Source: an uncultured Lachnospiraceae bacterium
GTDB taxonomy: Bacteria > Bacillota > Clostridia > Lachnospirales > Lachnospiraceae
Length of the DNA stretch: 34,786 nt
Assembly: GCA_905234525.1 (NCBI GenBank)
Contig: CAJOIL010000003.1
Coordinates: forward strand, 1 to 34,786
Reading direction: 5' to 3'
Shown here piece after piece: positions 1 through 8,322 of this stretch; the stretch's first letter is position 1, and each line of letters opens with the position of its first letter. Under the pieces are notes generated by a model. It was given only the letters and a program-made list of their open reading frames with translations, was not told where the DNA came from and did not search any database. A program made the translations under genes and the position numbers.

Positions 1-549
1 AATCACTATCTCATCATCAACTCGCTCAACACTCACCTCATACAACGTCCTGGTAAATGTATTTACCTGTGCCTTAACTGAACAAAAGCTTGTAAAGTCG
101 TGCTCACCCTCGAGATACTTCGCAGCTTTCTTCATTGCTTCTATATCCAAGTCATAATGATAATGATGCGTATACAATCTTCTGAGTGGATCCGGAAAAG
201 TGCTGTTAAGAATTCTGTACTCATATGTCTTAGTTGAATCCACAAGGTGCGGATGCCAATCTTCTGCTACCTGCTCTGACTTTATCACAACAATGTCACG
301 TGGTAGTCTCGAGTTAAGTGCAAAGCTTATGCGACTCGGATCCATTTTTGAATCGGTATCAAACACAGCCACATTTCCCATAGAGTGAACTCCGCTGTCA
401 GTACGACTTGCGCCAATGACCTTAATGTCCTCCTCAAACAACTCCGCAAGAGCCCTATTCAATTCCTCTTCAATTGTAATTCCGTTAGGCTGCACCTGCC
501 ACCCACAATAATTAGTGCCATCGTATGCAACCGTAAGTCTAATTCTCAT
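1..549 (-). CDS. truA: tRNA pseudouridine synthase A, N-terminal part (runs off the window)
   Basis: TruA converts uridines 38-40 of the tRNA anticodon arm to pseudouridine. The ORF track misses this gene because it leaves the left edge, but the minus strand is open for 183 codons from an ATG at 549. The N-terminus RLTVAYDGTNYCGWQ is a TruA signature, and the catalytic aspartate lies in SRTDSGVH (about residue 51). An AGGAG precedes the ATG by a few bases, right at the edge of the inverted-repeat element that separates truA from ecfT. In related Firmicutes truA ends the ecfA1-ecfA2-ecfT-truA operon, and the same order holds here. The C-terminal third is outside the window. Confidence 0.95.
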   Translation of the reverse strand, partial: MRIRLTVAYDGTNYCGWQVQPNGITIEEELNRALAELFEEDIKVIGASRTDSGVHSMGNVAVFDTDSKMDPSRISFALNSRLPRDIVVIKSEQVAEDWHPHLVDSTKTYEYRILNSTFPDPLRRLYTHHYHYDLDIEAMKKAAKYLEGEHDFTSFCSVKAQVNTFTRTLYEVSVERVDDEIVI

Positions 550-559
550 ATATTCTCCT

Positions 560-751
560 GTTACTATTCACAGTCCATCCACCAATCTATTCGCAAAATT
601 TTAATTCGAATATATAATTAATAATGAAATCAAAATTTTGCTCATGTGGTGGATGTTCCTGCTTCACAGAATAATTTTGATTATTAATTATATGCTCCCA
701 TGCAAGCATGACGCATATAATTAATAACCAAAATTAACTGTGAATAGTAAC
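560..751. repeat. MITE-like element with 14-bp terminal inverted repeats
   Basis: The 192-bp gap between ecfT and truA begins with GTTACTATTCACAG (560-573) and ends with its exact reverse complement (738-751). Inside are further palindromes: an AT-rich motif related to ATATAATTAATAA occurs three times (about 610, inverted at 680, direct at 714), and CATGCAAGCATG forms a small hairpin. The right tip coincides with the first base of the ecfT stop codon and the left tip with the truA ribosome-binding site. There is no ORF. The small size, terminal repeats and absence of coding suggest a non-autonomous mobile or REP-like element; no target duplication is obvious. Confidence 0.7.
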
Positions 752-1593
752 TATTGGTTTATCATGTTACTAAACAACCCACCCAAATAATGGTTATAAA
801 TCACATTAGCAACTATCGTCAGCAATAAAAACAAGGCTTCCACAAGATACCCCGTCCTATCATCAGGCTTATACTTCAGCGGCTTCATCTTAGTTCGCCC
901 ATCCCCACCGTTATAGCATCTGGCCTCCATCGCAAGCGCCAAATCATTGGCCCTTCGAAAAGCAGACACAAAAAGCGGCACGAGTATAGGCACCATGTTC
1001 TTGGCGCGCTTAAAGAGATTACCCGACTCAAAATCCATACCTCTTGCCATCTGCGCCTTCATTATCTTATCCGTCTCTTCCACAAGAATAGGAGTAAAAC
1101 GAAGCGCAATTGACATCATCATTGCTATTTCATGCACCGGTATTCTTATCTTATTAAGAAAGCCCAGCGACTTCTCAAGACCGTCCGTCAGCTGATTGGG
1201 CGTTGTCGTAAGTGTCATTATTGACGTACCCACAATAAGATAAACCATTCTGATTATCATGAATATACAATTCTTAATTCCTACATCGGTGATGTGAAAT
1301 ATCCAGATTTCGAATAAAACATTTCCGGGAGTCAAAAAAAGATTGAATATACCGGCAACAATAAGCAACATTACAATAGGTCGAAGTCCCTTCACCATAA
1401 ATGACAAAGGAACCTTGCATAAAAGTATCGCAGTTATTAAAAAACCGGTAACAACAACAATTGAAAATATATTATCAGCGAGAAAAACAGTCACAATAAA
1501 AACCATTGCGCCCATTAATTTGACTCGCGGATCAAGACGATGTATTACCGAATCAATCGGATAATACTGTCCTATTGTTAGTTCTCTAAACAT
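751..1593 (-). CDS. ecfT: ECF transporter transmembrane subunit EcfT (CbiQ family)
   Basis: EcfT is the membrane scaffold of energy-coupling-factor vitamin importers. It couples the two EcfA ATPases to exchangeable substrate-binding S components. The 280-aa protein has several hydrophobic segments in its first half, then the two cytoplasmic coupling motifs AQMARG and MEARCYNGGDGRTK that dock into EcfA grooves; the second has Cys where ARG is common. It lies 11 nt behind ecfA2 and clearly belongs to one operon with both ATPase genes. Its TAG stop overlaps the tip of the inverted-repeat element. No S component is present here, which fits a shared group II ECF module. Confidence 0.93.
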   Translation of the reverse strand: MFRELTIGQYYPIDSVIHRLDPRVKLMGAMVFIVTVFLADNIFSIVVVTGFLITAILLCKVPLSFMVKGLRPIVMLLIVAGIFNLFLTPGNVLFEIWIFHITDVGIKNCIFMIIRMVYLIVGTSIMTLTTTPNQLTDGLEKSLGFLNKIRIPVHEIAMMMSIALRFTPILVEETDKIMKAQMARGMDFESGNLFKRAKNMVPILVPLFVSAFRRANDLALAMEARCYNGGDGRTKMKPLKYKPDDRTGYLVEALFLLLTIVANVIYNHYLGGLFSNMINQ

Positions 1594-1604
1594 CAGTCTA
1601 TTCC

Positions 1605-2450
1605 TTAACCAAAGAGCCTTAAAATCTCAGCACTCGCTTCATCAACAGTAGTCGCATCCGTTGATACGTCATATCCAAGATTCTTAAGATCATGCATAAG
1701 ATATGTAATCTGCGGCGCCCTAAGACCCATTTGTTCTAATTCTTTGTAATTCTTATATACTTCCTTAGGGGTATCATCATATGCGACTTTACCCTTATTC
1801 ATAACAATTATTCTATCAACAAGCCTTGCTATATCTTCCATGCTGTGAGATACAAGTACAACGGTGTTACCTGTACTCTTATGCATATTATTAATCATAT
1901 CAAGTATATCATCTCGCCCCTTAGGATCGAGTCCGGCAGTCGGCTCATCCAGTATAAGTATCTCCGGCTTCATTGCAAGTACGCCTGCAATGGCAGCCCT
2001 TCTCTTTTGACCGCCTGATAAGTCAAATGGCGATGCTGATATCAAATCCTCGGGAAATTCCACCAGCTTAAGTGCCTCATATACTCTGTCATCGATTTCT
2101 TCCTTGCTTAGCCCTAAGTTGGAGGGTCCGAATGCAATATCCTCAAAAACCGTTGCTTCAAAAAGCTGATGCTCCGGATACTGAAAAACCATACCCACCT
2201 TGCTTCGAAGCTCCTGCTTATTAAAGCCCTTCTCGGATATATCCTTACCGTTAAAATAAATGTCACCGCTTGTCGGAGCAAGCAATCCATTCATATGCTG
2301 AATAAGAGTAGATTTACCGCTTCCCGTGTGACCGATAATTCCTATGAACTCATTATCCCTAATCCTTAGCGACACATTATCTATTGCCACCGTCTCATAT
2401 GCATTGCCCGGGGAATATATGTATGATACTTTATCTAGAATTAAGGACAT
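1605..2450 (-). CDS. ecfA2: ECF transporter ATP-binding subunit EcfA2
   Basis: This is one of two ABC ATPases that power the ECF importer. Over 281 aa it shows Walker A GHTGSGKST (about residues 40-48), the signature LSGGQKRRAAIAG and Walker B ILILDEPTAGLDP, followed by the switch histidine in VLVSHSMED. The position nearest ecfT, and the TAGLDP rather than TAMLDP Walker B extension, fit EcfA2. Its start overlaps the 3' end of ecfA1 by 20 nt, which indicates translational coupling and balanced subunit synthesis. Confidence 0.93.
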   Translation of the reverse strand: MSLILDKVSYIYSPGNAYETVAIDNVSLRIRDNEFIGIIGHTGSGKSTLIQHMNGLLAPTSGDIYFNGKDISEKGFNKQELRSKVGMVFQYPEHQLFEATVFEDIAFGPSNLGLSKEEIDDRVYEALKLVEFPEDLISASPFDLSGGQKRRAAIAGVLAMKPEILILDEPTAGLDPKGRDDILDMINNMHKSTGNTVVLVSHSMEDIARLVDRIIVMNKGKVAYDDTPKEVYKNYKELEQMGLRAPQITYLMHDLKNLGYDVSTDATTVDEASAEILRLFG

Positions 2451-3279
2451 TGGTTAATTCCTCTCTGCTTAGCACCCCATCGGGTATATCAAGTCCTGCC
2501 TCTTTAAGCTTATGCGCCAAAAGTGTTATCTGCGGTACATCAAGCTGCAATGCTCGAAGCTCGTCTACACGAGAAAATACTTCCTTGGGCGTACCTTCTA
2601 ATGCAACCTTTCCTTTATGCATAACGAATACCTTATCGGCATCAACAACCTCTTCCATGTAATGCGTGATAAGTATAATGGTAACGCCTTTTTCTCGGTT
2701 AAGCTGATGCAAGGCGTCTATAACTTCTCCGCGACCGATTGGGTCTAGCATTGCCGTAGGCTCATCAGCAACAATGCATTTAGGCTCCATCGCCATAACT
2801 CCGGCAATTGCAACTCTTTGCTTCTGACCACCGGACAATTTATTCGGCGAATGATCTCTGTACTCCCACATACCGACAGCCTTTAGACTTCTTATGACAC
2901 GCTGCCATATCTCATCGGTGGGCACTCCCATATTCTCGGGACCGAAGCCAACATCTTCTTCAACTATACTTGCGATAATCTGGTTGTCAGGATTCTGGAA
3001 TACCATACCGGCTCTCTGCCTTACATCCATAACACTCTCTTCTTTAGATATATCAATGCCATCTACGAAGAGTGTTCCGTCAGATGGTGTTAACAATGCA
3101 TTAATATGCTTGGCAAATGTTGATTTGCCTGAGCCGTTATGTCCTAAGACACAGATGAACTGACCCTGCTTTACATCAAGACTTACACCGTCAAGTGCAA
3201 CATTAATGTCTTCGATATTGTCGTCTTCATCTCGTCTTATATATTGATAAGATATATTGTCAGCTTTAACTATTCCCAT
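2431..3279 (-). CDS. ecfA1: ECF transporter ATP-binding subunit EcfA1
   Basis: First ATPase of the ECF module, 282 aa, with Walker A GHNGSGKST (about 46-54), Q-loop region MVFQNPDNQI typical of EcfA1, signature LSGGQKQRVAIAG and Walker B CIVADEPTAMLDP. The protein begins normally for the family, so the ATG at 3279 is likely right, yet I see no convincing Shine-Dalgarno in front of it. The 30-bp-arm palindrome starts only 11 bp upstream. In most related genomes ecfA1 directly follows rplQ; here it follows trmL. Confidence 0.93.
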   Translation of the reverse strand: MGIVKADNISYQYIRRDEDDNIEDINVALDGVSLDVKQGQFICVLGHNGSGKSTFAKHINALLTPSDGTLFVDGIDISKEESVMDVRQRAGMVFQNPDNQIIASIVEEDVGFGPENMGVPTDEIWQRVIRSLKAVGMWEYRDHSPNKLSGGQKQRVAIAGVMAMEPKCIVADEPTAMLDPIGRGEVIDALHQLNREKGVTIILITHYMEEVVDADKVFVMHKGKVALEGTPKEVFSRVDELRALQLDVPQITLLAHKLKEAGLDIPDGVLSREELTNVLNSR

Positions 3280-3287
3280 GAGACTAT

Positions 3288-3380
3288 CTTAGCGCGACAG
3301 GGGGACGGGTCCCTTGTCGCGCTAATAGTAATCTTATATTACGTCCGCGACAAGGGACCCGTCCCCCTGTCGCGCTTAAG
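3288..3380. repeat. Nested palindrome with perfect 30-bp inverted arms
   Basis: Bases 3291-3320 and 3347-3376 are exact reverse complements, separated by a 26-bp loop. Each arm is itself an imperfect palindrome of the form GCGACA..GGGAC..GTCCC..TGTCGC, so the element is two REP-like hairpins head to head. The right arm is coding for the trmL C-terminus, and the trmL stop lies in the loop. In RNA it would form a very stable stem that could protect or terminate the upstream transcript, but no T-tract follows. Its core resembles the GGGAC repeat behind the sensor kinase at 32461-32490. Confidence 0.85.
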
Positions 3381-3836
3381 CCCACTAAAATCCAATTGCC
3401 TTAACGCTTCATACAAGATAATTGCAACTGAATTAGACAAATTAAGTGAACGTTCCTCTCCAAACATCGGTATCCTTATACACTGCTCGGGCGACTTAAC
3501 AAGAAGCTCCTCGGGAATTCCGGCTGTCTCCTTGCCAAACATTATATAATCACCGTCGGAAAAGCTCACATCGGCATATGTCTTATACGCCTTGGTTGTC
3601 GCCATATAAATATTAGCACCTGCATTACGATTGGTAAAATCCGCCCAGTCATCATAGATGGTGACATCAAGTCTTGGCCAATAATCCAATCCGGCCCTCT
3701 TAACAGACTTATCATCTGTCCTGAAGCCAAGCGGTTCAATCAGATGCAGTCTCGTATTCGTCGCTACACATGTACGACCGATATTTCCTGTATTCTCCGG
3801 AATCTCCGGCTCATGTAAAACAATATTAAGCGGCAT
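3339..3836 (-). CDS. trmL: tRNA (cytidine(34)-2'-O)-methyltransferase TrmL (SPOUT family)
   Basis: TrmL uses S-adenosylmethionine to methylate the ribose of the wobble nucleotide in certain tRNA-Leu species. The 165-aa protein shows family features in order: NIVLHEPEIPENTGNIGRTC near the N-terminus, HLIEPLGF, MFGKETAGIPEEL (about 100-112) and the C-terminal knot IRIPMFGEERSLNLSNSVAI. It is slightly longer than most family members because the last ~12 residues (KRDRGTGPLSRT) are translated from one arm of the palindrome at 3291-3376. The gene is 22 bp behind the aminotransferase and is probably co-transcribed with it. Confidence 0.92.
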   Translation of the reverse strand: MPLNIVLHEPEIPENTGNIGRTCVATNTRLHLIEPLGFRTDDKSVKRAGLDYWPRLDVTIYDDWADFTNRNAGANIYMATTKAYKTYADVSFSDGDYIMFGKETAGIPEELLVKSPEQCIRIPMFGEERSLNLSNSVAIILYEALRQLDFSGLKRDRGTGPLSRT

Positions 3837-3858
3837 TCTACATCGCTTACAGTACTTA

Positions 3859-5028
3859 CTACTGTTCCTTCCTTAATTCATTAACGAACTCTTCTATCTT
3901 ATCAAGCGCCTTCTTAAGATTGCTTAGTGAATACGCATAAGATATACGAATAAAGCCCTCACCGCATTCACCAAATGCATTACCCGGAACAACAGCCACC
4001 TTCTTAGACTGAAGCAGTCTTGTTGCAAATTCATCCGATGTCATATTAAATTCCTTAACAGACGGGAAGATATAAAACGCTCCGAACGGTTCAAAGCATT
4101 GAAGCTTCATCTCTTCAAAACGCTTCATAAGATAACGTCTTCTGGCGTTATATTGCTCACGCATATCTGCAACTTCCTTGTCGCAATCCCTTATGGCGCT
4201 GATTGCCGCATATTGACTTGTGGTCGGCGCACACATAATTGCAAATTGATGTATCTTAAGCATTTCGCTAATTATACGCCTAGGGGCGCATGCGTAGCCA
4301 AGTCGCCATCCCGTCATTGCATGTGACTTAGAAAAACCGTTAATTAAAACAGTTCTTTCCTTCATGCCCGGAAGCGATGCAATACTTACATGCTCATCCA
4401 AGTAAGTAAGCTCTGAATATATCTCATCTGACATTACGAAAATATCATGCTTAATAACAACCTCAGCAATTGCCTCAAGGTCCTTCCTTTCAAGCACCGC
4501 ACCCGTAGGATTATTTGGAAACGGTAGGATTAACATCTTAGTCTTATCGGTAATTGCCTCTTCTAGCTCTTTTGCTGTTAATCTAAAGTCATTCTCTTCC
4601 TTAAGCTCAATTATGACAGGCTTTCCGCCCGCAAGTATTGTGCACGGTTCATATGATACATAGCTCGGCTGCGGAATTAGCACTTCATCGCCTATATCAA
4701 TCATTGCGCGAAGTCCTATATCGATTGCTTCAGAACCACCGACAGTGATTAACATTTCCTCATAAGGATTATAGTTAAGGGAATATCTCCTCTCTAAGAA
4801 ATGTGATATCTCTTCCTTAAGCTCCTTAAGTCCGGCATTACTCGTATAGAAGGTTCTTCCTTGCTCTAACGAATAGATTGCTTCATCTCGTACTCTCCAA
4901 GGAGTATCAAAATCGGGCTCGCCGACACCAAGCGAAATCGCATCAGTCATCTCGCTTACAATATCAAAGAACTTCCTGATTCCGGAAGGCTTAATTTCAG
5001 TAATTGTTTTATTTAAAGGATCTCTCAT
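3859..5028 (-). CDS. PLP-dependent class I/II aminotransferase
   Basis: A fold-type I aminotransferase of 389 aa, resembling aspartate/aromatic aminotransferases and PatA. Visible hallmarks are GVGEPDFDTP (about 34-43), PNNPTG (171-176) that holds the substrate carboxylate, DEIY (201-204), the PLP lysine K234 in SKSHAMTGWRLG, and the C-terminal arginine region GEGFIRISYAYS. The substrate cannot be told from sequence. The start overlaps the end of the Lrp-type gene by 4 nt. This tight pairing of an amino-acid-sensing regulator with an aminotransferase suggests the regulator controls, and perhaps senses the amino acid handled by, this enzyme. Confidence 0.9.
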   Translation of the reverse strand: MRDPLNKTITEIKPSGIRKFFDIVSEMTDAISLGVGEPDFDTPWRVRDEAIYSLEQGRTFYTSNAGLKELKEEISHFLERRYSLNYNPYEEMLITVGGSEAIDIGLRAMIDIGDEVLIPQPSYVSYEPCTILAGGKPVIIELKEENDFRLTAKELEEAITDKTKMLILPFPNNPTGAVLERKDLEAIAEVVIKHDIFVMSDEIYSELTYLDEHVSIASLPGMKERTVLINGFSKSHAMTGWRLGYACAPRRIISEMLKIHQFAIMCAPTTSQYAAISAIRDCDKEVADMREQYNARRRYLMKRFEEMKLQCFEPFGAFYIFPSVKEFNMTSDEFATRLLQSKKVAVVPGNAFGECGEGFIRISYAYSLSNLKKALDKIEEFVNELRKEQ

Positions 5029-5507
5029 GCTCTAATCTGTTCCCTTTCATCCTTGTGACCTTCTTGCATAATTGTACCGTGATCTTTGTATTTCTTAAGT
5101 ATGAAGTTAGTCTTAGTGCTTAAGATTGACTCAAGCGGAGCAAGCTTAGATGATACAAACTCCGATACTTCTCTTAAGGTCTTACCCTCAATAATTACCA
5201 TAAAATCAAATCCGCCCGAGATAAGATATAGTGCATGAACCTCCGGATAATGATAAAGATGCTCAGCAACCTTATCAAAGCCCATACCCCTCTGTGGTGT
5301 AACTCTTACCTCGATAAGTGCTGTTACCTTCTCAACATTAACCTTATCCCAATTAATAAGTGTATGATAGCCACAGATAATATTCTTATCCTTCATATCC
5401 TCTAATGCATTTAGCACATCTGCTTCTTCTGCGCCCACAAGCGCAGCAAGATCATGCACATCGATACGGGCATTTTTCTCAATATACTGCAAGATTTTCT
5501 CTTCCAT
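5025..5507 (-). CDS. Lrp/AsnC family transcriptional regulator
   Basis: 160-aa regulator with an N-terminal winged helix-turn-helix (about 1-60; ILQYIEKNARIDVHDLAALVG) and a C-terminal RAM ligand-binding domain (about 65-140; VTALIEVRVTPQRGMGFDKVAEHLYHYPEV). Such proteins form dimers or octamers and respond to amino acids. Its ATG overlaps the TAA of the upstream HypE-like gene (TAATG), and its end overlaps the aminotransferase start, so the three are translationally coupled. The specific effector is unknown. Confidence 0.9.
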   Translation of the reverse strand: MEEKILQYIEKNARIDVHDLAALVGAEEADVLNALEDMKDKNIICGYHTLINWDKVNVEKVTALIEVRVTPQRGMGFDKVAEHLYHYPEVHALYLISGGFDFMVIIEGKTLREVSEFVSSKLAPLESILSTKTNFILKKYKDHGTIMQEGHKDEREQIRA

Positions 5508-6499
5508 TATTCTCTACCTCCAATAACTTGATATAATTCATCCTTCCCCGGTGTCTCTAAAAATCTTATGTCTTCTCCGTTAATCAATCGTCTGTCATTA
5601 GAATCTGTTGCCTTGCCGATTACGCAGGCTTCAATTCCATTATCATTAAGCCTTCTTACAATTGCTTCCCCGTCATCACCTGCAATTAAAAGACAGCCTG
5701 ATGATATTAATTTGTAGGGATTAATGTGATAGTATTCGCATATCTCTATCGACTCTTGTCTGACATTAATCTTCTTAACATCAATATCAAGACCAACGCC
5801 TGAGCTTTCCGCTAACTCCCACAGCGCTCCGAATATTCCGCCTTCAGTCACGTCATGAAGTGATACGGCCATATCTCTTATCAGCATTGCTTCGGGAACT
5901 ATCAGTATCTCCTCATCGAAGCTTACCGCTTTATCAATCATATCCACGGGGAAATGTGTGATTAATTCATCTCCACATTCCTTGGCGATAATACTTGTGC
6001 CCTCCAGCGCAATAGCCTTAGTCATAACAATGTCCATCCCCGGCTTAATGGCGCCTGCTTTAAGCAATTTATCCTTCTTGACCTTGCCAACACCCGTAAC
6101 CGACACAACAGGACTGTTAACAACTCTTGTTACTTCCGTATGACCACCTATAACTTGTATATTAAGCTTCTTACAGGCCTCATTGATATCAGAAGTAATT
6201 GTCATAAGCTCATCTTCAAGAGTCTTGTCCGGCAACATAATTGTAACCATAACGCCAAAAATTTCCGCACCTGAACAAGCTATATCATTAGCCGTTATGT
6301 ACACTCCCAGCTTGCCGACATCCTTAGCCGTTCCTGTTATCGGATCGGTTGACATAACCATTACTTCGTCATCTGCGACCTTGACAGCTGCACAATCTTC
6401 ACCAACCTTGGCGCCGAGTACAACCTCTTCTCTTACGTTATTAACTTTACTTAGCACGCATCTCTTCAGCATGCTCTCTGGTATTTTCCCCGGTTTCAT
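5507..6499 (-). CDS. AIR synthase-related (HypE-like) protein
   Basis: 330 aa with the two-domain fold of AIR synthase/HypE/ThiL/SelD ATP-dependent enzymes. The N-terminal ATP-binding part contains GAKVGEDCAAV, MSTDPITGT and ITANDIACSGAEI; the central GGHTEVT and the C-terminal ISSGCLLIA follow the family pattern. True HypE carries a C-terminal cysteine for cyanylation; this protein does not end in that motif (..YQVIGGRE) and no other hydrogenase maturation genes are nearby, so a hydrogenase role is doubtful. It is coupled to the Lrp-type regulator by a TAATG overlap and follows the VanW gene by 2 nt. Function unknown beyond probable ATP use. Confidence 0.8.
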   Translation of the reverse strand: MKPGKIPESMLKRCVLSKVNNVREEVVLGAKVGEDCAAVKVADDEVMVMSTDPITGTAKDVGKLGVYITANDIACSGAEIFGVMVTIMLPDKTLEDELMTITSDINEACKKLNIQVIGGHTEVTRVVNSPVVSVTGVGKVKKDKLLKAGAIKPGMDIVMTKAIALEGTSIIAKECGDELITHFPVDMIDKAVSFDEEILIVPEAMLIRDMAVSLHDVTEGGIFGALWELAESSGVGLDIDVKKINVRQESIEICEYYHINPYKLISSGCLLIAGDDGEAIVRRLNDNGIEACVIGKATDSNDRRLINGEDIRFLETPGKDELYQVIGGRE

Positions 6500-6501
6500 G
6501 A

Positions 6502-8100
6502 TTATACTGCCGGCTGTTCTGCGCTCTGCTCTGCCGGCTCTGCCGCAGGCTCCGTTGTTGCCGGAGTGCTCGCTGCCGGTGCACCCGCTACCGCCGCCTT
6601 AACCGATGCTTCGTCATTGGTTGCTATTGCCGCATCTATGGCTGACTTACCCGCTGCCGATAGTCCGTTAGCACCAATGACATATACCGCATTACTTGCC
6701 TTATATGTACTATTATTAAAAATGCTCCTGCTTTGTTCTACACCGTTTACCTTAACAATTTTCCATAATCTTGCCGTATAACCTGTGTGAGGTCCTTGTT
6801 CTCTTGTTATAGAACCGGCAGGCGCGTTGGCATCGAATTTGTAAGATACACCGGCTTCTGTTGTAGATGTTACTTCGCTCTCAAAATCTATTGAACGGCT
6901 AGGATCCCTTGTCTCTTTACCGTATACGTTGAAGTATATCTTGCCGCCTTCACAATAGCCTTCGATGTAAATAGGTGTCTCTTGATTATTCTTGAATTTA
7001 AAATCAAGAATACCCTCTGCAATAGCCGCGTCCATTGAAGGCTTAACATACGTAACAATCATTGAGTGACAATTACGCTGTGTAACCTCAAGCTCGGACC
7101 TGATTACAGCGTTATATAACGTCGTTGAAACCTGACATATACCACCACCATAGGTCTCAACCGTTGTACCGTTCTCATATGAACCGGCAAGCTCATATCC
7201 GTTCTCTGCAGTAAACGGAACAACCGCTTCCGTTACGGAGAAGGATTCGCCCGGATAAAGAATCGAGCCGTTAATCTTCTCACATCCGTTACGCACATTC
7301 TTGGCACGACCTGCTGCCGATGACGAATAATCCGTGCTGTAGCTTCCGAGACAATCTTGAACTGATTGCAGCTCCTCTTGAGAACCGATTGGATCCTTAG
7401 TCTCTACCACAAGATCAATCTTACTGTTCTGACCATTCCAGTCCTTAGTAATATAATCAGATATCTTATTGGCAGATGCATTAATATCAACAAGCTTACC
7501 TTGTGTACCCGGCACATATGTAAATGTACCGTTCTCATGCTTTAATCCGTTATTAACCACCTTGGTATCAAGATAAACCTTATTCTTCTCTAAATACTCT
7601 GCAACCGATGCATTCTTGGCAGTAAGTGATACCTTAAAGTCCTTACCCTTGCCGGATTCTAAATCCTTAGAGGCTTTATATCTGTATAATGGGTTGCCCT
7701 CATTACCGTAATTGGCTGCACGCTCAGCCACATCATCATTCTTAATACATAAATTCAATTCCTTGCCGGTAGCGTTAACTGACTTGTCTCCGGCATTAAG
7801 TGTAAATACTGTGCTCTTACTGTCACCCAGGCTGGAATCTACCGTCTTCTCTGCTTTGGCCACAGTCTGACCCGATACATCAACACCCTCAATCGTAATG
7901 CCCTTGGGAATTACCTTTTCTTCCTCACTGTTGTTATCTAAAGCTTGTGTGTTCGATGTTGAATTAGCTGTAGAGTTATATGTTGAATTGGCTGCAGTGT
8001 TATTTGTACTGTTGGCTGCAACGGAACTAAAGCCCACAAGTCCTAACGCCATAACTGTTATAGCCATTATTAATACAATTCGTTTGTTTACCTTGCTCAT
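6502..8100 (-). CDS. VanW family (YoaR-like) exported protein
   Basis: 532-aa surface protein. The N-terminus MSKVNKRIVLIMAITVMALGLVGFSSVAA is a signal peptide or membrane anchor, followed by an Asn/Ser/Thr-rich linker. Next comes IPKGITIEGVDVSGQTVAKAE and a region (about 80-240) resembling the putative peptidoglycan-binding domain found in YoaR, then the VanW domain (about 255-400) with YPGESFSVTEAV, YGGGICQVSTTLYNAV and the final IYIEGY strand. The C-terminus is an Ala/Pro/Glu-rich tail. VanW proteins are linked to glycopeptide-resistance clusters, but no other van gene is here, so this is a general cell-envelope protein. It is the first gene of the operon, divergent from the TPR gene; AAGAGG is the likely RBS. 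Confidence 0.87.
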   Translation of the reverse strand: MSKVNKRIVLIMAITVMALGLVGFSSVAANSTNNTAANSTYNSTANSTSNTQALDNNSEEEKVIPKGITIEGVDVSGQTVAKAEKTVDSSLGDSKSTVFTLNAGDKSVNATGKELNLCIKNDDVAERAANYGNEGNPLYRYKASKDLESGKGKDFKVSLTAKNASVAEYLEKNKVYLDTKVVNNGLKHENGTFTYVPGTQGKLVDINASANKISDYITKDWNGQNSKIDLVVETKDPIGSQEELQSVQDCLGSYSTDYSSSAAGRAKNVRNGCEKINGSILYPGESFSVTEAVVPFTAENGYELAGSYENGTTVETYGGGICQVSTTLYNAVIRSELEVTQRNCHSMIVTYVKPSMDAAIAEGILDFKFKNNQETPIYIEGYCEGGKIYFNVYGKETRDPSRSIDFESEVTSTTEAGVSYKFDANAPAGSITREQGPHTGYTARLWKIVKVNGVEQSRSIFNNSTYKASNAVYVIGANGLSAAGKSAIDAAIATNDEASVKAAVAGAPAASTPATTEPAAEPAEQSAEQPAV

Positions 8101-8322
8101 AATTTACCTCTTATCACATATTATCTGTTAACGATGCTGTCATTAAATTATTTGCATTCTACATTGTATGTTACCTCTTACTTTATATCGAAAATGTGAT
8201 ATACTTAATTAACCGTTCAGAGCCTATTCGTCTCTGAACTATAGTACATTTTAGCACAAAATAGACTAATTTTTTTACTTTTTTTACTAAATATATGTGT
8301 CAAATATAGAAAGGATGCACAA
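8101..8322. promoter_or_regulatory. Divergent intergenic region with a GTTCAGAG/CTCTGAAC dyad
   Basis: This 222-bp AT-rich gap separates the two divergent transcripts (VanW operon and TPR gene), so both promoters should lie here. The clearest feature is the inverted repeat GTTCAGAG (8215-8222) and CTCTGAAC (8232-8239) with a 9-bp spacer, near the middle. It could be an operator or a small hairpin. I could not pick -35/-10 boxes with confidence. Confidence 0.4.

Noticed and set aside
5507-6499. True hydrogenase maturation factor HypE
   Set aside because: The C-terminal cysteine motif is missing and no hyp or hydrogenase genes are nearby; kept as HypE-like only.
6183-6602. 139-aa plus ORF opposite the HypE-like and VanW genes
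   Set aside because: Composition is that of an antisense frame of two well-supported genes.
6502-8100. Vancomycin-resistance gene
   Set aside because: VanW-domain proteins are common in susceptible Firmicutes and no vanHAX, vanY or vanRS partner genes accompany it.
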